Assembly: GCA_012934845.2 (NCBI GenBank)
Contig: WNNJ02003592.1
Location: 62,001-126,000 of the forward strand
Length of the DNA stretch: 64,000 bases
Direction of reading: 5' to 3'
Source: Pomphorhynchus laevis
Taxonomy: Eukaryota > Acanthocephala > Palaeacanthocephala > Echinorhynchida > Pomphorhynchidae
In this document: positions 46,342 through 58,900 of the stretch, in pieces
How positions within the stretch are numbered: position 1 is the stretch's first letter
Layout: every line of letters begins with the position of its first letter
Notes under the pieces: generated by a model
Database searches by the model: none
Seen by the model: the letters and a program-made list of their open reading frames with translations, nothing else
What the model was told of the DNA's origin: nothing
Position numbers and translations under genes: made by a program

Positions 46342-46548
46342 CTTGCGCTGTCATTTGACTGTGTTTTATTATGAATTAATATTTATTTAATATTACTTAA
46401 TATTAAATACTAATTAAATATTAAATAATAATTAAATATTATTTTTAGTATTAATGAAATAAAACTAATTATTTAAAGTATAATTATTAATATACTAATG
46501 TATTCAACTTAGAATTAAGAGGCAAAGTAACGTTACTTCCAAATAAAT

Positions 46549-46683
46549 CTAAACATTAAGCGCATTTCTAAGCGGATCCTCAACAAGTTCCTTTATTCTT
46601 CCAAGAAAGCTGACTGCTTCTTTACCATCGACTAAACGATGATCATAACTTAAAGCAACATATGTCATTGGCCGTATTTTAAC
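46549..46683 (-). CDS. DLST: DLST last coding exon
   Basis: It encodes [20 protein letters not shown] and on to LRNALNV plus TAG (45 codons). DHRLVDG is the catalytic His/Asp motif. The acceptor 'tttag' is at 46684-46688. The intron before it is 44 bp (46684-46727). Confidence 0.93.
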   Translation of the reverse strand, partial: VKIRPMTYVALSYDHRLVDGKEAVSFLGRIKELVEDPLRNALNV

Positions 46684-49600
46684 CTAAACAGTTAAATTGT
46701 ATAAACGAACAAATGAATTACACATACTTCCCCGTTGACTGCGATAGGTCTTTCTTTAATGCCGTATATTCCTAATATGGCTGATTGACATTCATTGATT
46801 ATAGGTGTACCCATTAAACCACCGTATATACCGCCATTGCTTATAGTAAATGTGCCACCGTCCATATCCTCCATAGTGATATCGTTATTCTTTGCCTTAA
46901 CATTGATAATAATAAAATACATATAATTGTGTTATAAATGTTTACCTTCTCACCGAGTGCAAATACTAGCTTTTCAATTTCAGACATTGACATACCGTGA
47001 GTATTCCGTATTACCGGCACAACCAGTCCCTTGCGACAAAAACTTATTTGAATATTTCAGATTTTGAGTTAAAATTAAAAAAAATCAATATATTAATAAT
47101 TCAATCACAAAATCTCAATCATATATAAGTAGAGCCCAGATGTGAGGATTGAAACAATGCCCAGGATTCCGGTAAAGGTAACCTATTCAATACGACTAGT
47201 GGGTTCTTTATTCTACTAACGAGTGTTACCGAATACTCCATCACTTCGGTGCTAAAGTAGTCGTCTAAAAGTGTCACGGAGCCTGCAGTTCGTAGATCTA
47301 CAGGCTTATAATAAAGTTATCATCTTTATTATATATTACAAAATTGAATTAAATTAATAATATTAATATAATATTAATATAAATAAATATATTAGTTGAG
47401 TGAAATTTTCTGAATATAACCTAAAGATTGCAAGATAATTGCAGGAAACAAAAGATAGCAGCAAAATTGTATAAAAACTCAACAAACATTCAGATAGCAG
47501 CAATCAAAAACATGTTACGAGAAAAATCGTTATCGAAATGCTGCAAGTGTAATGGAGCTGCCGTCGTATGTAAAGGCTGTAAATGCACTAAAGCTAAACG
47601 CAGTTGTTATGATTGCCTCTCAAAATAAAGTTGTATGAACATAGTGCTAAATAATTCCGCAGATGACATTTTGTCATTCTGACGATGACAAAAATTACCA
47701 TCGCGATAACTCTTGCGATAAACGTCCTAACATTTGAGTCGGTAAAATTAATATGTAATTTAATTTTATGATAATGTAACGGTATTATAAGCTCAATTAG
47801 AACAGTCGCACATTCAAGTAAAACCATTCAAGAAAAGATTAATGAATGGTTCCCACACACAAAGCGCCTAGTCAATCATGCTGATCAACAATTGGCCTCT
47901 TGCATTCATTGCAGTGGAAATTGATTCAACTTTTACTTACATCACATTGAGTAACGGTGAATAAAAACATCTGTTGCTCGAACTACAAAACAAGATATCT
48001 CTGAGGAACTGTGTAAAGTACTTGTGTATCTAATCGGATCCGGAAGATTAGCGATCATGAATTCTGCGTTCGCCCCGAGTTAGAATATTATTGCTCTAAC
48101 TAATTGTGTTCCTCTTATTCTGGTCGAGTGCTATGCATCACCGCACTCAGTCACCACTCTTATTCATGTCGAGTGTAGTCAATACAAACCAATACTTCGA
48201 AAATGACAAAAACCTACAGATACTTGCAACTGTTTTAATGACCCTCAAAAGCAAATTAAAAAGTTGTCGATTTTGCAACGAGCAATCGTGCTCCATCATG
48301 GATTATTGCCATATGTAATAGTTTGGATATGGATCATCAATTTCAAAGTTTCGTTTTCACTTGAAATAATTATAGATAATATATAATTTCAAATAACTTA
48401 AGAAACATGGAGCAAATATTATGTTGCTCAATTGTTTATTCTGCAGTTAATTATAAGCTCATTACTAAAGCACAATTTCCGAGGTTTTTATTAAAGGCTT
48501 TAAAAAATATTATTTTTAAATATTATAATTATTTAAAAATAATTATAAAGTAATTATTTAAGTAGCCATTTTTGTATAATATCTTACTTTTGGAGTGGAC
48601 ACGGCAATTCCCATGTCAACATAGTTGTGATATATTATGTAATTATCATGAATATAGGCATTGATTGCAGGGAACTCAATTAGAGCGTTAGTGCAAGCTT
48701 GAACAAACACAGACATGAAACCAAGTTTGACACCGTGCTTCATCTTAAACTGTTCATTATATTTGCGACGCATCTCAATAACGTTGCTAATAAGATTAAC
48801 GTTTAAAGAACGTTAATTAAATCGCAAATTTAAGTACCTCATATCGATTTCATTAAATGTCGTAAGAGTTGCAAGTGTGTTTTGGGATTGCTTTAATCTT
48901 TCGGCAATCTTTGATCGCATTCTCGACATTTTGACCTAAAAAATAAGAACTTATATTTCTTGAAATTTAAAATTATTAAGTAAATAAACTGCTAAGGTGA
49001 TAAAATGAATAGTGAAATATTGACATTCGTTTTGCTAATCGACTAAATATGTCAATATTTGTGATCAGATATTGACAGTTCACAATGTTTACTAAAATTG
49101 TGAAATTGCAGTGTCTAAAATATGCCTTTAGATTTAGCAATTATCTGAAAAAGATTAAAAACTCTTAAAAGTTCTTTTCATTTTTTTGTAATAATTTTGT
49201 TATCGCTATTAATTTTATAATAAAAAACGTTTAAAATAAAAAAACGTTTTAAATAAAAAACGTTTTAAATAAAAACGTTTTAAATAAAAAACGTTTTTAT
49301 AACAAAAACGTTTGATCTCAATTTTTGTCTGTTGATCTCAGTTTCATTTTGTCTTTCTGAATAAGAGACGCAAAAAAGTTTGTCAATTAAGTCAATTAAT
49401 TTTCGCAAAAAAGTCAATTAATTAGGCAATTATTTCAATTATCAGTTAATAAGGCAGTTAATTATTGCTTAAGGAAAATTTTTAGACGAATAAATAATAT
49501 ATAATCCGCCATAGCCATTATGGGGATCTTCGAGATCAGTTATATATTGTCTGTGAGGGCAGCATCACCGTTATCAACAAATCAACGAAATCCTTTTTCT

Positions 49601-52600
49601 TTACGTTTCGGATCTTCGGCTTCTTCAGAAAAATATTGTAATATTTTTAATATATTTTTATTATATTAAAAATTAATATTTTATATCAATATATTTTATA
49701 TTTTTAATATATTAAAAATATTTTTAATATATTTTTTAGCTAATGATACTCAGAAAATAATAAATTAAATTAATCAATAAATCATAAATTAATAATTTTA
49801 AAATTTAATAATCTATTAAATTAATAAATGGCGATGGCGCTAATCGCTATTGACAAATTGAAATCGTTCGGTTCCGTTATTTAGATTTCAATTTGTAAAT
49901 TTTTATGAATTGATAATTTATTTTAATATATAATTTATCAAAATTATTTATCTATAAAATAATATATTCAACAGATGAAAAGTATAAGATTTTTAAATTC
50001 ATTAAATTTGTTTAAATGATTATATAGATCATCCTAAAAGGAGTTAAATCATGATTATAAAAAGCCGATTTAAGAGAATTCAACGGTTAAATGAGTTTTA
50101 AACGGTTAAATCATTATTATCACATGAAAATAATTATTTAAGCTTACAGGTGTGCTCTGCCTTGTTTGACCATTTTCATTCGCTATTTATAAATTTATCA
50201 AATAAACTCAAAGCTGTCTTATTGTATATACTATCAACTTACTCGAAATTTCAACTGGTGGTACCAAAGAAGGGGTCGGACTGAAATCATTAGCAGCAGG
50301 TGGAACTTTTACCAATTTAATAAAAATAAGATATAGCTCAAATTTTAATTACTTATTGATTCCCGTGTGTGTGGAAGTTGAAAATGAGGTGTAGATATAG
50401 TTTCACTAATTTTCTGATTCTTGTCTGCTTGGATATCCCCATAAATCGGTGACGGCTTTTCAACACTTGAAAAATCACCCTCTAAAATACATTTTTTCTG
50501 AACATGATGAAATATATCAAACAATTTTAATTCTATCAAATCGGCGATTAACATTTTCAGAAAAACATATTTGCAAAACTTTTAACAAAATAAATCCAGT
50601 TTATCTTAAATTTAATTACTAACATCTAAGATCTCATTTAAAGAAAATTGTTGAATTATTATATTTTGATTATATTTCGATCATGAAAATATACGAGCGA
50701 GTAAGTGTCTTAAAGCACAAAAGCTTTAATATGCCGACAGCATAAAAAAACTTGACAACAAGAGTACCAAATCTACAAATGAACGAGCTAGTTCATAAAT
50801 AAAATAACATTCACAATTTAAATTATCTTTGATTTCGTTACGATAAGATCGATTATTCCGGTAATTTTGACGAAGTAAATGATTTTTCTAAATTGAAAGT
50901 TAAATTTCAAATTAATTAAATTAATTTGTAATTAAAATTTAATCTTTCAAAACTTTAAGAGCCATTCGTTTTATTATAAAAAATAAAAAGCTCTGAAATA
51001 AATTGTTTAATTTGCAAACTAGTTAATATCAAAAATGTATTTTCATTTGAAAATTAATATATAAAAATGTTATATAAGATTGAATAAAAATGTTATAAGA
51101 TCTTATAAAAATTTTATATAAGATTTTCTACGGATTAAAATAAAACATGTTCGACGGATGTTTGTTATTTTCTATTCACTATTACGAAATTACTTATTTA
51201 CTGTAAAAATAATAACGAAAAAGTTAAAATTAACGAGCATACCATTCGAAACGTTGTCGTTTATTAACTTTAAAATAAATAATTAAAATCCATTAGATCC
51301 ATCATAATCAATAACTCAATGAGTGCACAATCGAGATGTAAAAATGTCGTTCGAACATGAATTTGAAACTGAATTTAATGTACATTTTAAAAACTATGAA
51401 AATACATAAACGCTTTTCATTGAATTCACTTTAAAATTCCTGTTATTAATTTATAACATTTAATTTAATCAAAGGAATTTTTTAAATCTAAAACTGAATT
51501 CATTTATTAAATTTTTCAATTACAAAATTATTGTGAATTGCATTTCCGATATCACAATCTGACAAAGCGAATTTATTGCTTATAAAATTATATGTCAAAT
51601 ATTAACAATATGCTAATTGTGCTTTAATTAAAGAGCAACTTGTAGATAATCTTTTATTTAGCATTGAAGCTTCAACCAGCGGATTTAACAATGACCCATT
51701 GGACTATCCAGAAAACGGTGGAGTCAAATACACGCATATACGTATAGTACTACTGCGATATCTTTATTAACAAACTTAATTTTTACAGGTCAATAAATGC
51801 AAATTAAGAATCGAATAGAAGATAACAATAAAAACTAACATTTTTATTGTACGTAAAGATAATTTTGTCATTTAAAGTGAAAACACTTTGGGTTAAAAAA
51901 TGAAACCCAATTATTATAATTCTAAATGCACAATTACAAAATTGACGTATAATTCCGAATGTCCACAAAATTGACGTATAATTTTAATTAAAATTATAAT
52001 TTATAATTTAAAATCAAAATAACTGCCATCAGATCGAAGCATTCATTTAAAACGAAATTAAAATATTCCAAAATAAATAATTAAAATATTCGAAATGTAT
52101 AAAATGACATTTAAAAATGAATTTATAACTGGATTTAATGGGTATTCGAAAAGTGTCAATGCACAGCCGTGTTCAATTGTATTTACTAAATTCACTGAAT
52201 TATATAATAATTCAACACACATTTACAAATTAATTTTTAACAGTTTAGCAATATCTGTAATTTTTTAATTTACCTGTATTTTCATCGGCATTTGGTTCTT
52301 CAATTTGCGGCACAGAATTATCGGCTATTGGCGAATAATGAAAAAACAAAATCAGATTGAGTTTATTTTAATAAATGTATCTAACAAGAACTGTCACTCA
52401 AGTGTAGATCATGTCAACATCGTAATTTTGCATTGTAAATAGCAAGGGTGTCTTAACTAAGATCCACATGAACCCTTTGAGGACCGAAATTAATATTAGT
52501 ACAGGTCACAAGCGTTTGATTGTTGATAAAATGTGTTCAATATCCATAATTTACAGAAACTCTAGGTTTAAAGCTAAAGATATTGGAAAACTGCAGTATG

Positions 52601-55600
52601 TAATTTTATCTAGTACTACTTCGTTATGAAACTCACGTTGTTAGGGGGTGCAGGGATAAAATGATGCTCTGTTAGAAGTACGATAGTACGGAGCATTTTA
52701 AGGGAATCAATTATCTAAAACATTTTCCAGCTACATTATACCGTTATTTATTGCTACGCAGTACTTTTGCAAATAACAGAGGAGCAATACACAAAGAATA
52801 TAAGCGGATTAGTAATTTGACTCAGATGTTTCAATTTCGTGTGTTGGATCGAAAACATTAGCTTGTTAACAATTTTAAAATCTTAATATAATTTTGAAAT
52901 TCCGCGCAATCGAGGTTGACTAAAGAAAATAAAAACAGTTTATCATTTTTAGATAATGGTGATATCTAAAGAAACTGTCAACAGTATGAACTCGACAAAG
53001 TTTTAAAAGTTGGTGATATTTATAATATTGCTATATAAACAATCCATCCTCAAAATATATAGTTAATATCATCCGCATATGACTTGTTTCAAAGGCCTAT
53101 ATTAATTTGTTTTGAAAAATAATTTTATGACCAACGATATAACTAATTGGCTTTAGCAAAATACCCTCTACTTGGGACGTAACAGGTAATTTCATATTTA
53201 TATATTAAGCAATAACGATATAATCAATAAATATGCAAATTCATGAGCGTTACTTCAATAACCAGTAACTTTATAAAGCAGTAACTTTAATTTTATAATT
53301 TGATTATAACTTTGTTCCTTCGTTAATTTGCTATCTTTTATGAGTCATTGTTAAACTTATAATGATACTCGTAGCAGCAATGTGATGACGAATCAGGTTA
53401 ATAAGTCTAAGTATTTTATGCTATATATAAATCAAAAATAAAAGTCATCAGGAGGAAGTGTTATGTTATCAGGTTTCGACTCCTACTCATCGTCTCAACA
53501 TAGCAGCAATGCCAAATACGCGCTAATGACGTATTTCCTCTGATGAAATTTGATTATGTAATGTACCTTATTCGAATACAAATCATATTGTTTATTATTC
53601 ATCCATAACTAACATCCAAATGATAATTTCAAGTACTGTTCACTAGGATTATTTCACTAGGATCGGGAAATATGCATTGATATTTTTATCTTTAAAATTT
53701 CTTAGAGATTTTAGTTTTTATATATGTAGTGTTTTTATAGTGTTTTTATATGTCAAAGATCAGATAACTGAGTCTACGTATTTTATACCAGATATAAATT
53801 AAAAATAAATAATTATAAATAATAAATAATTATAAAGGATTTTGTACAATTTTAATTTATATCAACTTAAAATTGAAAATTAAAATTTAAAATAAAAGTC
53901 AATTTTAATAAATTAAATAATAAATAACAGACGTTGTATTAGAATAAGGTAATTAGGAGGAACTGCTATGTTATCATATTATATTAAATATTATGCTATA
54001 AATGTTAAATATATAACATTTAAATATGTTATCAGGTTTCAAGCCCCTATTCTTCGGCACAACATAGCAGCAGGGCCAAATGAATGCTGATTTCGTCCAA
54101 TAAAATTTGGTTATTTAGTGTACCTTATTCTAAGACAAAGCATATTGTTTATTAGCCATAAAATATTTCGGTTAAGAGTTTGTTTGAATTAATTTTTAAT
54201 AATAATGTGATGTTTTTTATATTCTAAAATTATAAGAAAAAATCAATTAAACTTGCTTGAAAATAAGCAGAAAAATAGTCGTATCAATAATACATAGTTT
54301 CAATATTTCTGACAGAGGTTATATATTATCGGGAAAACAAAGTTAACAGGTCAATGATAACTTGCCAGTAGAATAAATCAGATCAGATCCTTAAATACGG
54401 ATCTGATATGATGTGTTACGGGTTCATAATCCGTAAATTATTACTAATAGCCTTTAATTATTAAACCTTATAATTATTATTTAAATAATTATATAAGACT
54501 TTATACAATTTATATTTATATAAACTTAACATTTAAAATTAGCAGAAAAATAATGTCAAATCAATAATACAAAGTTTTAATATTTCTGACAGAGGTTATA
54601 TTATCGGGAAATCAAAGTCAACAGGTAAATAATTAACGTGTCAGTAGAACAATTCAGATCAGCTAACTAATCTGAAATGACTAATAAATAACAGACGATG
54701 TATAAGAATAAGGATTAAAGGCCATAAGCAGGAACTGCTATGTAATCAGGTTTCGGACTCTATTCATCAACTCAATATAACAGCGGCGCCAAATACATGC
54801 TAATAACGTATGTCTTCTGATGAAAATCGATTATTTAGTGTATCGTATTCTAATACAAAGTATATTGATTATTATCCATAAAAAGTTTTTTTATGGATAA
54901 AAAACTGTTTTTTTTTATTTAAAAAGTTTTTTTTTATTATTCATAAAATTTTTTTTCGTTCAATCATTTGCTTAAATAAATTTTTAATAATAGAATTTTA
55001 TATTTTAAAATTATAAAAACAATCAATTAAACTTGCTTGAAAATTAGTAGAAAAATAGTCGTATCAATAGATTTTATAAAATTTATATTTATATCAAATT
55101 AAAATTTAAAATTTAAATTTAAAATAAAAATTATTTTTATGAATTGACTAATCAATAGCAGAAATTGTATCAGAATAAGGATTAGAGGGGATTATTATCA
55201 TTCAACTTACTCTCAATGATGATAACTGGAGTATTAGTTTCAACCGTCGATTGATGTGGAACCAGAAATTTGATAATTTTTCCAGCGACTGGTGATCGCA
55301 CCTTTACATCGAGCTTATCCGTTTCAATCGATGCAATAGTATCATCAACGTTAACAATATCTCCGACCTAATAGATTAACAAAAAATTCTTGCAAAAAAT
55401 TCTAATAAATTAAGAATTTAATTAATTAATTTAATTAATTTAAATAATTCTTTATTAAGAATTATTCAATTATTTAAATTAAATAATAAGTAAACCATCA
55501 ATTATTTAATTGATTAATATCAATTATTTGATACCTCACAAATAATTGATAAAGTACAATTTTTCTTAATGCGTAGAATATAAATTAGGTGAAATTAAAG

Positions 55601-55990
55601 AATAAATTATGTTAAAATTTAAAATAAATTGGACAAATAAAACCTCTACAAAACACTACTTAGTCTTTTTAGTAGTGAAAATATATGTAACTTTAGATAG
55701 GAATTTTATTAAATTGAATCCAGACTAAAGCAGTGTTTGAGAAATGGATTTGATATGCAAACAGTTTAAAGTAAAGTTGACTATCAGTGCGTGTAAATTA
55801 CTCGCTATTAAAAATTAATTTCAGTTCAATATCACAAAATCAAGGAAGCATTAAAGGATTCTAAATTATAGAAAATCTTAAGTATTTTTTGTACTATTTC
55901 TACAAAGCACAATTCTTACCTGCATTGCAAAAAATATATCTCCGTTTGTGATTGAGTCATCAAAGGTAGGTACTTTTACAGTTACTTGTT
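46549..55990 (-). CDS. DLST: 2-oxoglutarate dehydrogenase E2, dihydrolipoamide succinyltransferase (10 exons read; 5' end incomplete)
   Basis: Mitochondrial-matrix TCA-cycle enzyme core. Its lipoyl arm carries succinyl groups from E1 to CoA. Exons, 5' to 3' on the minus strand: 55990-55920, 55367-55211, 52324-52274, 50481-50353, 50305-about 50232, 48935-48838, 48786-48588, 47029-46946, 46895-46728, 46683-46549. The spliced protein has a lipoyl domain ([16 protein letters not shown] ... SIETDKLDV, Lys of ETDK lipoylated), an acidic/Pro-rich linker without an E3-binding domain as in animal DLST, and a catalytic domain from [14 protein letters not shown] through [31 protein letters not shown] to DHRLVDG, where His and Asp are catalytic. 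Splice phases agree at all but one junction: at 50.24 kb the best donor (GTAAGT) leaves the frame wrong, while a weaker GTATAT 11 bp on restores it. The mitochondrial presequence lies in unplaced upstream exons. Confidence 0.95.
46728..46895 (-). CDS. DLST: DLST exon
   Basis: 168 bp encoding [20 protein letters not shown] through [15 protein letters not shown] to AVNGE, with donor GTATGT. The preceding intron is 50 bp (46896-46945). The DGGTFTISN segment shapes the CoA-side active-site channel. Confidence 0.93.
46946..47029 (-). CDS. DLST: DLST exon
   Basis: 84 bp encoding the 28 residues [20 protein letters not shown] plus LVFALGEK, with donor GTAAAC. It is phase 0 at both ends. The preceding intron is 1558 bp (47030-48587) and holds foreign-looking sequence. 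Confidence 0.93.
47428..47631 (+). mobile_element. Cys-rich fragment in a DLST intron, probably transposon-derived
   Basis: A 66-codon frame opposite to the host gene ends in [20 protein letters not shown] then RSCYDCLSK. This gives the pattern CX2C-NG-X4-CX2CXCX6CX2CL. A CNG..A.C..C.C.K...C..CL motif is, from memory, found in N-terminal regions of some invertebrate retroelement proteins, possibly including the RLE family seen here. The upstream part is Lys/Asn-rich. The surrounding 47.13-48.33 kb has more even composition than the rest of the intron, suggesting an insertion. Confidence 0.35.
48588..48786 (-). CDS. DLST: DLST exon
   Basis: 199 bp encoding (S)[35 protein letters not shown] and MGIAVSTPK, with donor GTAAGA. 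It completes the split Ser codon AG|C from the previous exon. The intron on its 5' side is 51 bp (48787-48837). Confidence 0.93.
48838..48935 (-). CDS. DLST: DLST exon, start of catalytic domain
   Basis: 98 bp encoding [20 protein letters not shown] and [12 protein letters not shown] plus AG, with donor GTACTT. The acceptor is 'ttttttag' at 48936-48943. It begins in phase 0, which conflicts with the phase left by the best donor of the previous exon. Confidence 0.92.
49225..49315. repeat. Short tandem repeat (about 20-bp unit)
   Basis: 'aaaaacgttttaaat' is repeated about four times with small length changes, inside a DLST intron. Confidence 0.75.
50232..50305 (-). CDS. DLST: DLST linker exon (3' boundary uncertain)
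   Basis: It encodes [20 protein letters not shown] and S, with the acceptor 'aaaag' before it. A consensus donor GTAAGT follows at 50242, which would leave the exon one base past a codon and put the catalytic exon out of frame. A weaker donor GTATAT at 50231 adds SSKLI and restores the frame. A missed micro-exon is the other explanation. Confidence 0.7.
50353..50481 (-). CDS. DLST: DLST linker exon
   Basis: 129 bp encoding (E)[36 protein letters not shown] and HTRESI, phase 1 at both ends, with acceptor 'ttttag' and donor GTAATT. The content is acidic/Pro/Ser, as expected for a flexible linker after the lipoyl domain. The intron 5' of it (50482-52273) is A+T-rich with no gene seen. Confidence 0.8.
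   Translation of the reverse strand, partial: RVIFQVLKSRHRFMGISKQTRIRKLVKLYLHLIFNFHTHGNQ
52274..52324 (-). CDS. DLST: DLST linker micro-exon
   Basis: 51 bp encoding (T)[16 protein letters not shown], phase 1 at both ends, with acceptor 'ccaatag' and donor GTAAAT. The frame agrees with both neighbours, and the Glu/Asp/Pro content matches the linker. Confidence 0.75.
52325..55210. other. DLST intron, mostly repeat family 1
   Basis: No gene is visible. 52.3-53.4 kb is mixed non-coding DNA. From 53430 the intron is built of repeat-family-1 copies. Confidence 0.6.
53430..55190 (+). repeat. Repeat family 1, several tandemly placed copies
   Basis: Cores occur near 53450-53620, 53950-54160 and 54715-54880. 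Each has 'ggaactgctatgttatcagg' or a variant, then 'aacatagcagc.gggccaaat', 'acgtatttcctctgatgaaa', and a tail with 'cttgcttgaaaat.agcagaa' and 'ttctgacagaggttat'. The next copy then begins 'agatcagataactgagtcta'. CTGCTATGTT/AACATAGCAG forms a perfect 10-bp hairpin around the middle. No ORF. Confidence 0.8.
55211..55367 (-). CDS. DLST: DLST exon, lipoyl domain (second half)
   Basis: 157 bp encoding [38 protein letters not shown] and TPVIIIE, with acceptor 'attag' and donor GTAAGT. The Lys in ETDK at the hairpin turn is the lipoate attachment site. Confidence 0.93.
55920..55990 (-). CDS. DLST: DLST exon, lipoyl domain (first half)
   Basis: 71 bp encoding [20 protein letters not shown] and AMQ, with acceptor 'ttttag' and donor GTAAGA. 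It starts with two bases of a split codon, so an upstream exon ending in phase 1 is required. Confidence 0.92.
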
Positions 55991-58900
55991 CTAAAAACGA
56001 TTAATAATAACCTTTTACCTAAACGATTTCGATTCAAGTAAATACCGTTTAAGATTGGAGTAAGAAAAATATTTCGGCGATGAACATTAAATCTAAGCCA
56101 ATTCGTGCACTTGGAGCTTCAAGATAAAAAATTAAAATCCATTAAGATATGTAAATTAAGGTTAGAATAAATGAATCTTAAAAATAACGAATAGCTTACA
56201 AGTATATCTTTAATATTTTATAATAGTCAAAATGTTTGACTACTGATTCGACTATATCACAAATTAAAATTTACTAATTTTAATTTAAAAATTTATTAGA
56301 CAAGAGTAATACAACTGAATCGACTATATCATAAATTGAGATCAATAAAATATTTACTGAAACAATGTTTATTAAATAATATAATGCATTATATAGGTTT
56401 TATGTAATGACAGCAATTAGCGTATTAGCTAATAGCTAATACTATACTGTACTATACTATATGCCATTAGCATCATGTTTTCATCGTACAACATATTTAA
56501 AAGTGCCCCTGTTTTACAATGCAATTCACTTGAAACACTCTAAAAGTACACAATCAATAAAATTTAAACATTTTTTAGAATAATGTTAAACATTCTAAAA
56601 TGTTTAACAACAAATACATTTTATATTAAATTTTATACTTGATTATTATGTAAATACAAATTACATAATATTAAAATTAAAATATTCAGACCGATAATGT
56701 AAATGCAATTTACTCAAAAGGTTTAAAATTCATTTTATGATAATATCAAAATTAAAATATTCAGATCGATAATGTAAATAATGCAATTTACTCTTATTGT
56801 GAAAAATATGCCAATTTAAATTTGTTGATTTGATTAAACTAATCGTTTATTATAATTTTAATTTCAAAATTTTTAAGCAAAATAATTTTTTGACGTTGAA
56901 TTTTGATTTTTGAATAGATTATAATTTTAATTATAATTTAATTTTAATTTAATTGTAATTTTAATTATAATTAATATTTTATATATTCTATATTCTATAA
57001 TTTTAATTATATATATTTAATTATTATTCAATAATATTATTATTAAATTTTAGTAAAACTTTGAACATATCCGATAAATCAAATTGGTAAAAAATTATAT
57101 TTTATTTATTGAAAAAATATCGAGCCCATTTATGCTTTATTTAATTTATTGTTATTGATAAAAATGTAGCTGTTTATGTAAATCATCTGATTTTATGCTA
57201 ATCTAAAACATATCGAGCATTAACATAAAATAAACTTAGAATGAGTTATCAAAATTAGATTGAATTATCGAACTTAGATCGAGTTATCGAAATGATACCT
57301 CAATCACTGCCAAGGTGATGATAAAACAAAATAATATTAAAATAACAAAATAAACTTTAAAGATCAGATAACTAACTATACGTATTTTTTACATTTATAC
57401 ATTTTTACATTAATACGATATATAATTATATAAGATTATATATTATAATCAATAATATGTATATTATTGATATAATAATATATATTATATATAATCAATA
57501 TATGTTTATAATCAATAAAACGTTTTTGTTTAATTGTTTGTTTAATAATATTTTGTTGTTTTTTATATTGTAAAATTATAAGAAAAATAAAAAATCCATC
57601 AAACTTGCTTGAAAATTAGTAGAAAAATAGTCGTATCAATAAAACATAGTTCCAGTATTTCTGGCAGAAGTTATGTTACCGAGATAACAAAGTGTTGGGT
57701 TAATAATGACTTGCAAGTAGGACAAAACAGATCAAATATATGAGTCTACGTATTTTACGATATATAAATAAAGAAAATAATAAATAATATAAAATGTTAT
57801 ACAATTTATTTTTATATCAAGTTAAAATTTAAAATTGAAATTTAAAATAAATGCATTTTTATGAATTGACTAATAAATAACAGACGTTGTATCAGAATAA
57901 GGAATTAGAGGTCATCAGGAGGAACTGCTATGCTATCAGGTTTCGGCCCCTAACTCCTCTACCCAACATAGCAGCGGGGCCAAATACATGCTAATGACGT
58001 ATTTCCTCTAATGAAATTTGATTATATAGTATCTTATTCTAATACAAATCATATTGTTTATTATTCATCCATAGAAAATTTAAATTTAATATTTTATCAA
58101 AAACAATTTAAGGAATCCAGAAGTTAAATCTTAAGAAATAGCGCATCAACTACGTAAATGCAGTTCTTTAATTGCATTTCCCTCAATGACTCTCAATTCT
58201 TTAAAATTAATAATCAGTATTTTTCCTGTTGACAATCACATTTACTTAAATTAGCTTTAATTAACTTAAACAGCTTTAAGTAAATCATTCCTAATTTAAA
58301 TAGTGATCATATCGTATATTCTCAGCAAATAGTGATACTCACTATTTGAAACTATTCTCAGCATTTGAGATTCACTATCATAACAACACGTAGTCGTTAT
58401 GCAATATAGTAAGCATAACGAGATACTAAAAATGATTTAGAATCAAATATATTTTTTTTATCTTTATAAAATTGTAATTTTGTATATTTTTAAATTTTGG
58501 TGTTTTTCATCTACTTCAAAATTCCAATTTAGAGAATTTTATTAACCACTTATCTAAATTAGTTAATCAATAATTTAGGTTAATTTAAAAATTAATATAA
58601 ATTCGTAGTTAATTGTTTTAACTCAAGTAAATTGCTGAAACGATAACTCAAGAAATGCCTAGGATAACGATAATATATTTACAGGATTGAAATTAGCTAA
58701 ATCGATAACATTTTAAATTTCTTTTAATTTATTATTAATTTTTATATTTAAAAAATTAAAATTTTAATTTTTTGAACTTACGAATCTTTTTACGCAAATA
58801 AAATTGTATTTTAAATATAACTATTTATATTAATTATTATTAATTAATTAGTAATTAATAATAATTAATTACTAATTAATTAGTAATCTATTTATATTTT

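Larger units (their letters stand above)
44901..46548. other. No gene; repeats between RLE copy B and DLST
   Basis: 44.9-45.4 kb and 45.75-46.2 kb are A+T-rich. 45.43-45.76 kb is a G+C-richer structured block and 46.22-46.34 kb a copy of the 32-kb inverted-repeat unit; both are listed separately. 46.34-46.5 kb is low-complexity sequence just past the DLST stop. Confidence 0.5.

Noticed and set aside
49541-49640. Possible missing DLST micro-exon around 'ccgaagatccgaaac'
   Set aside because: The acceptor/donor combinations tried did not give the length needed to correct the phase.
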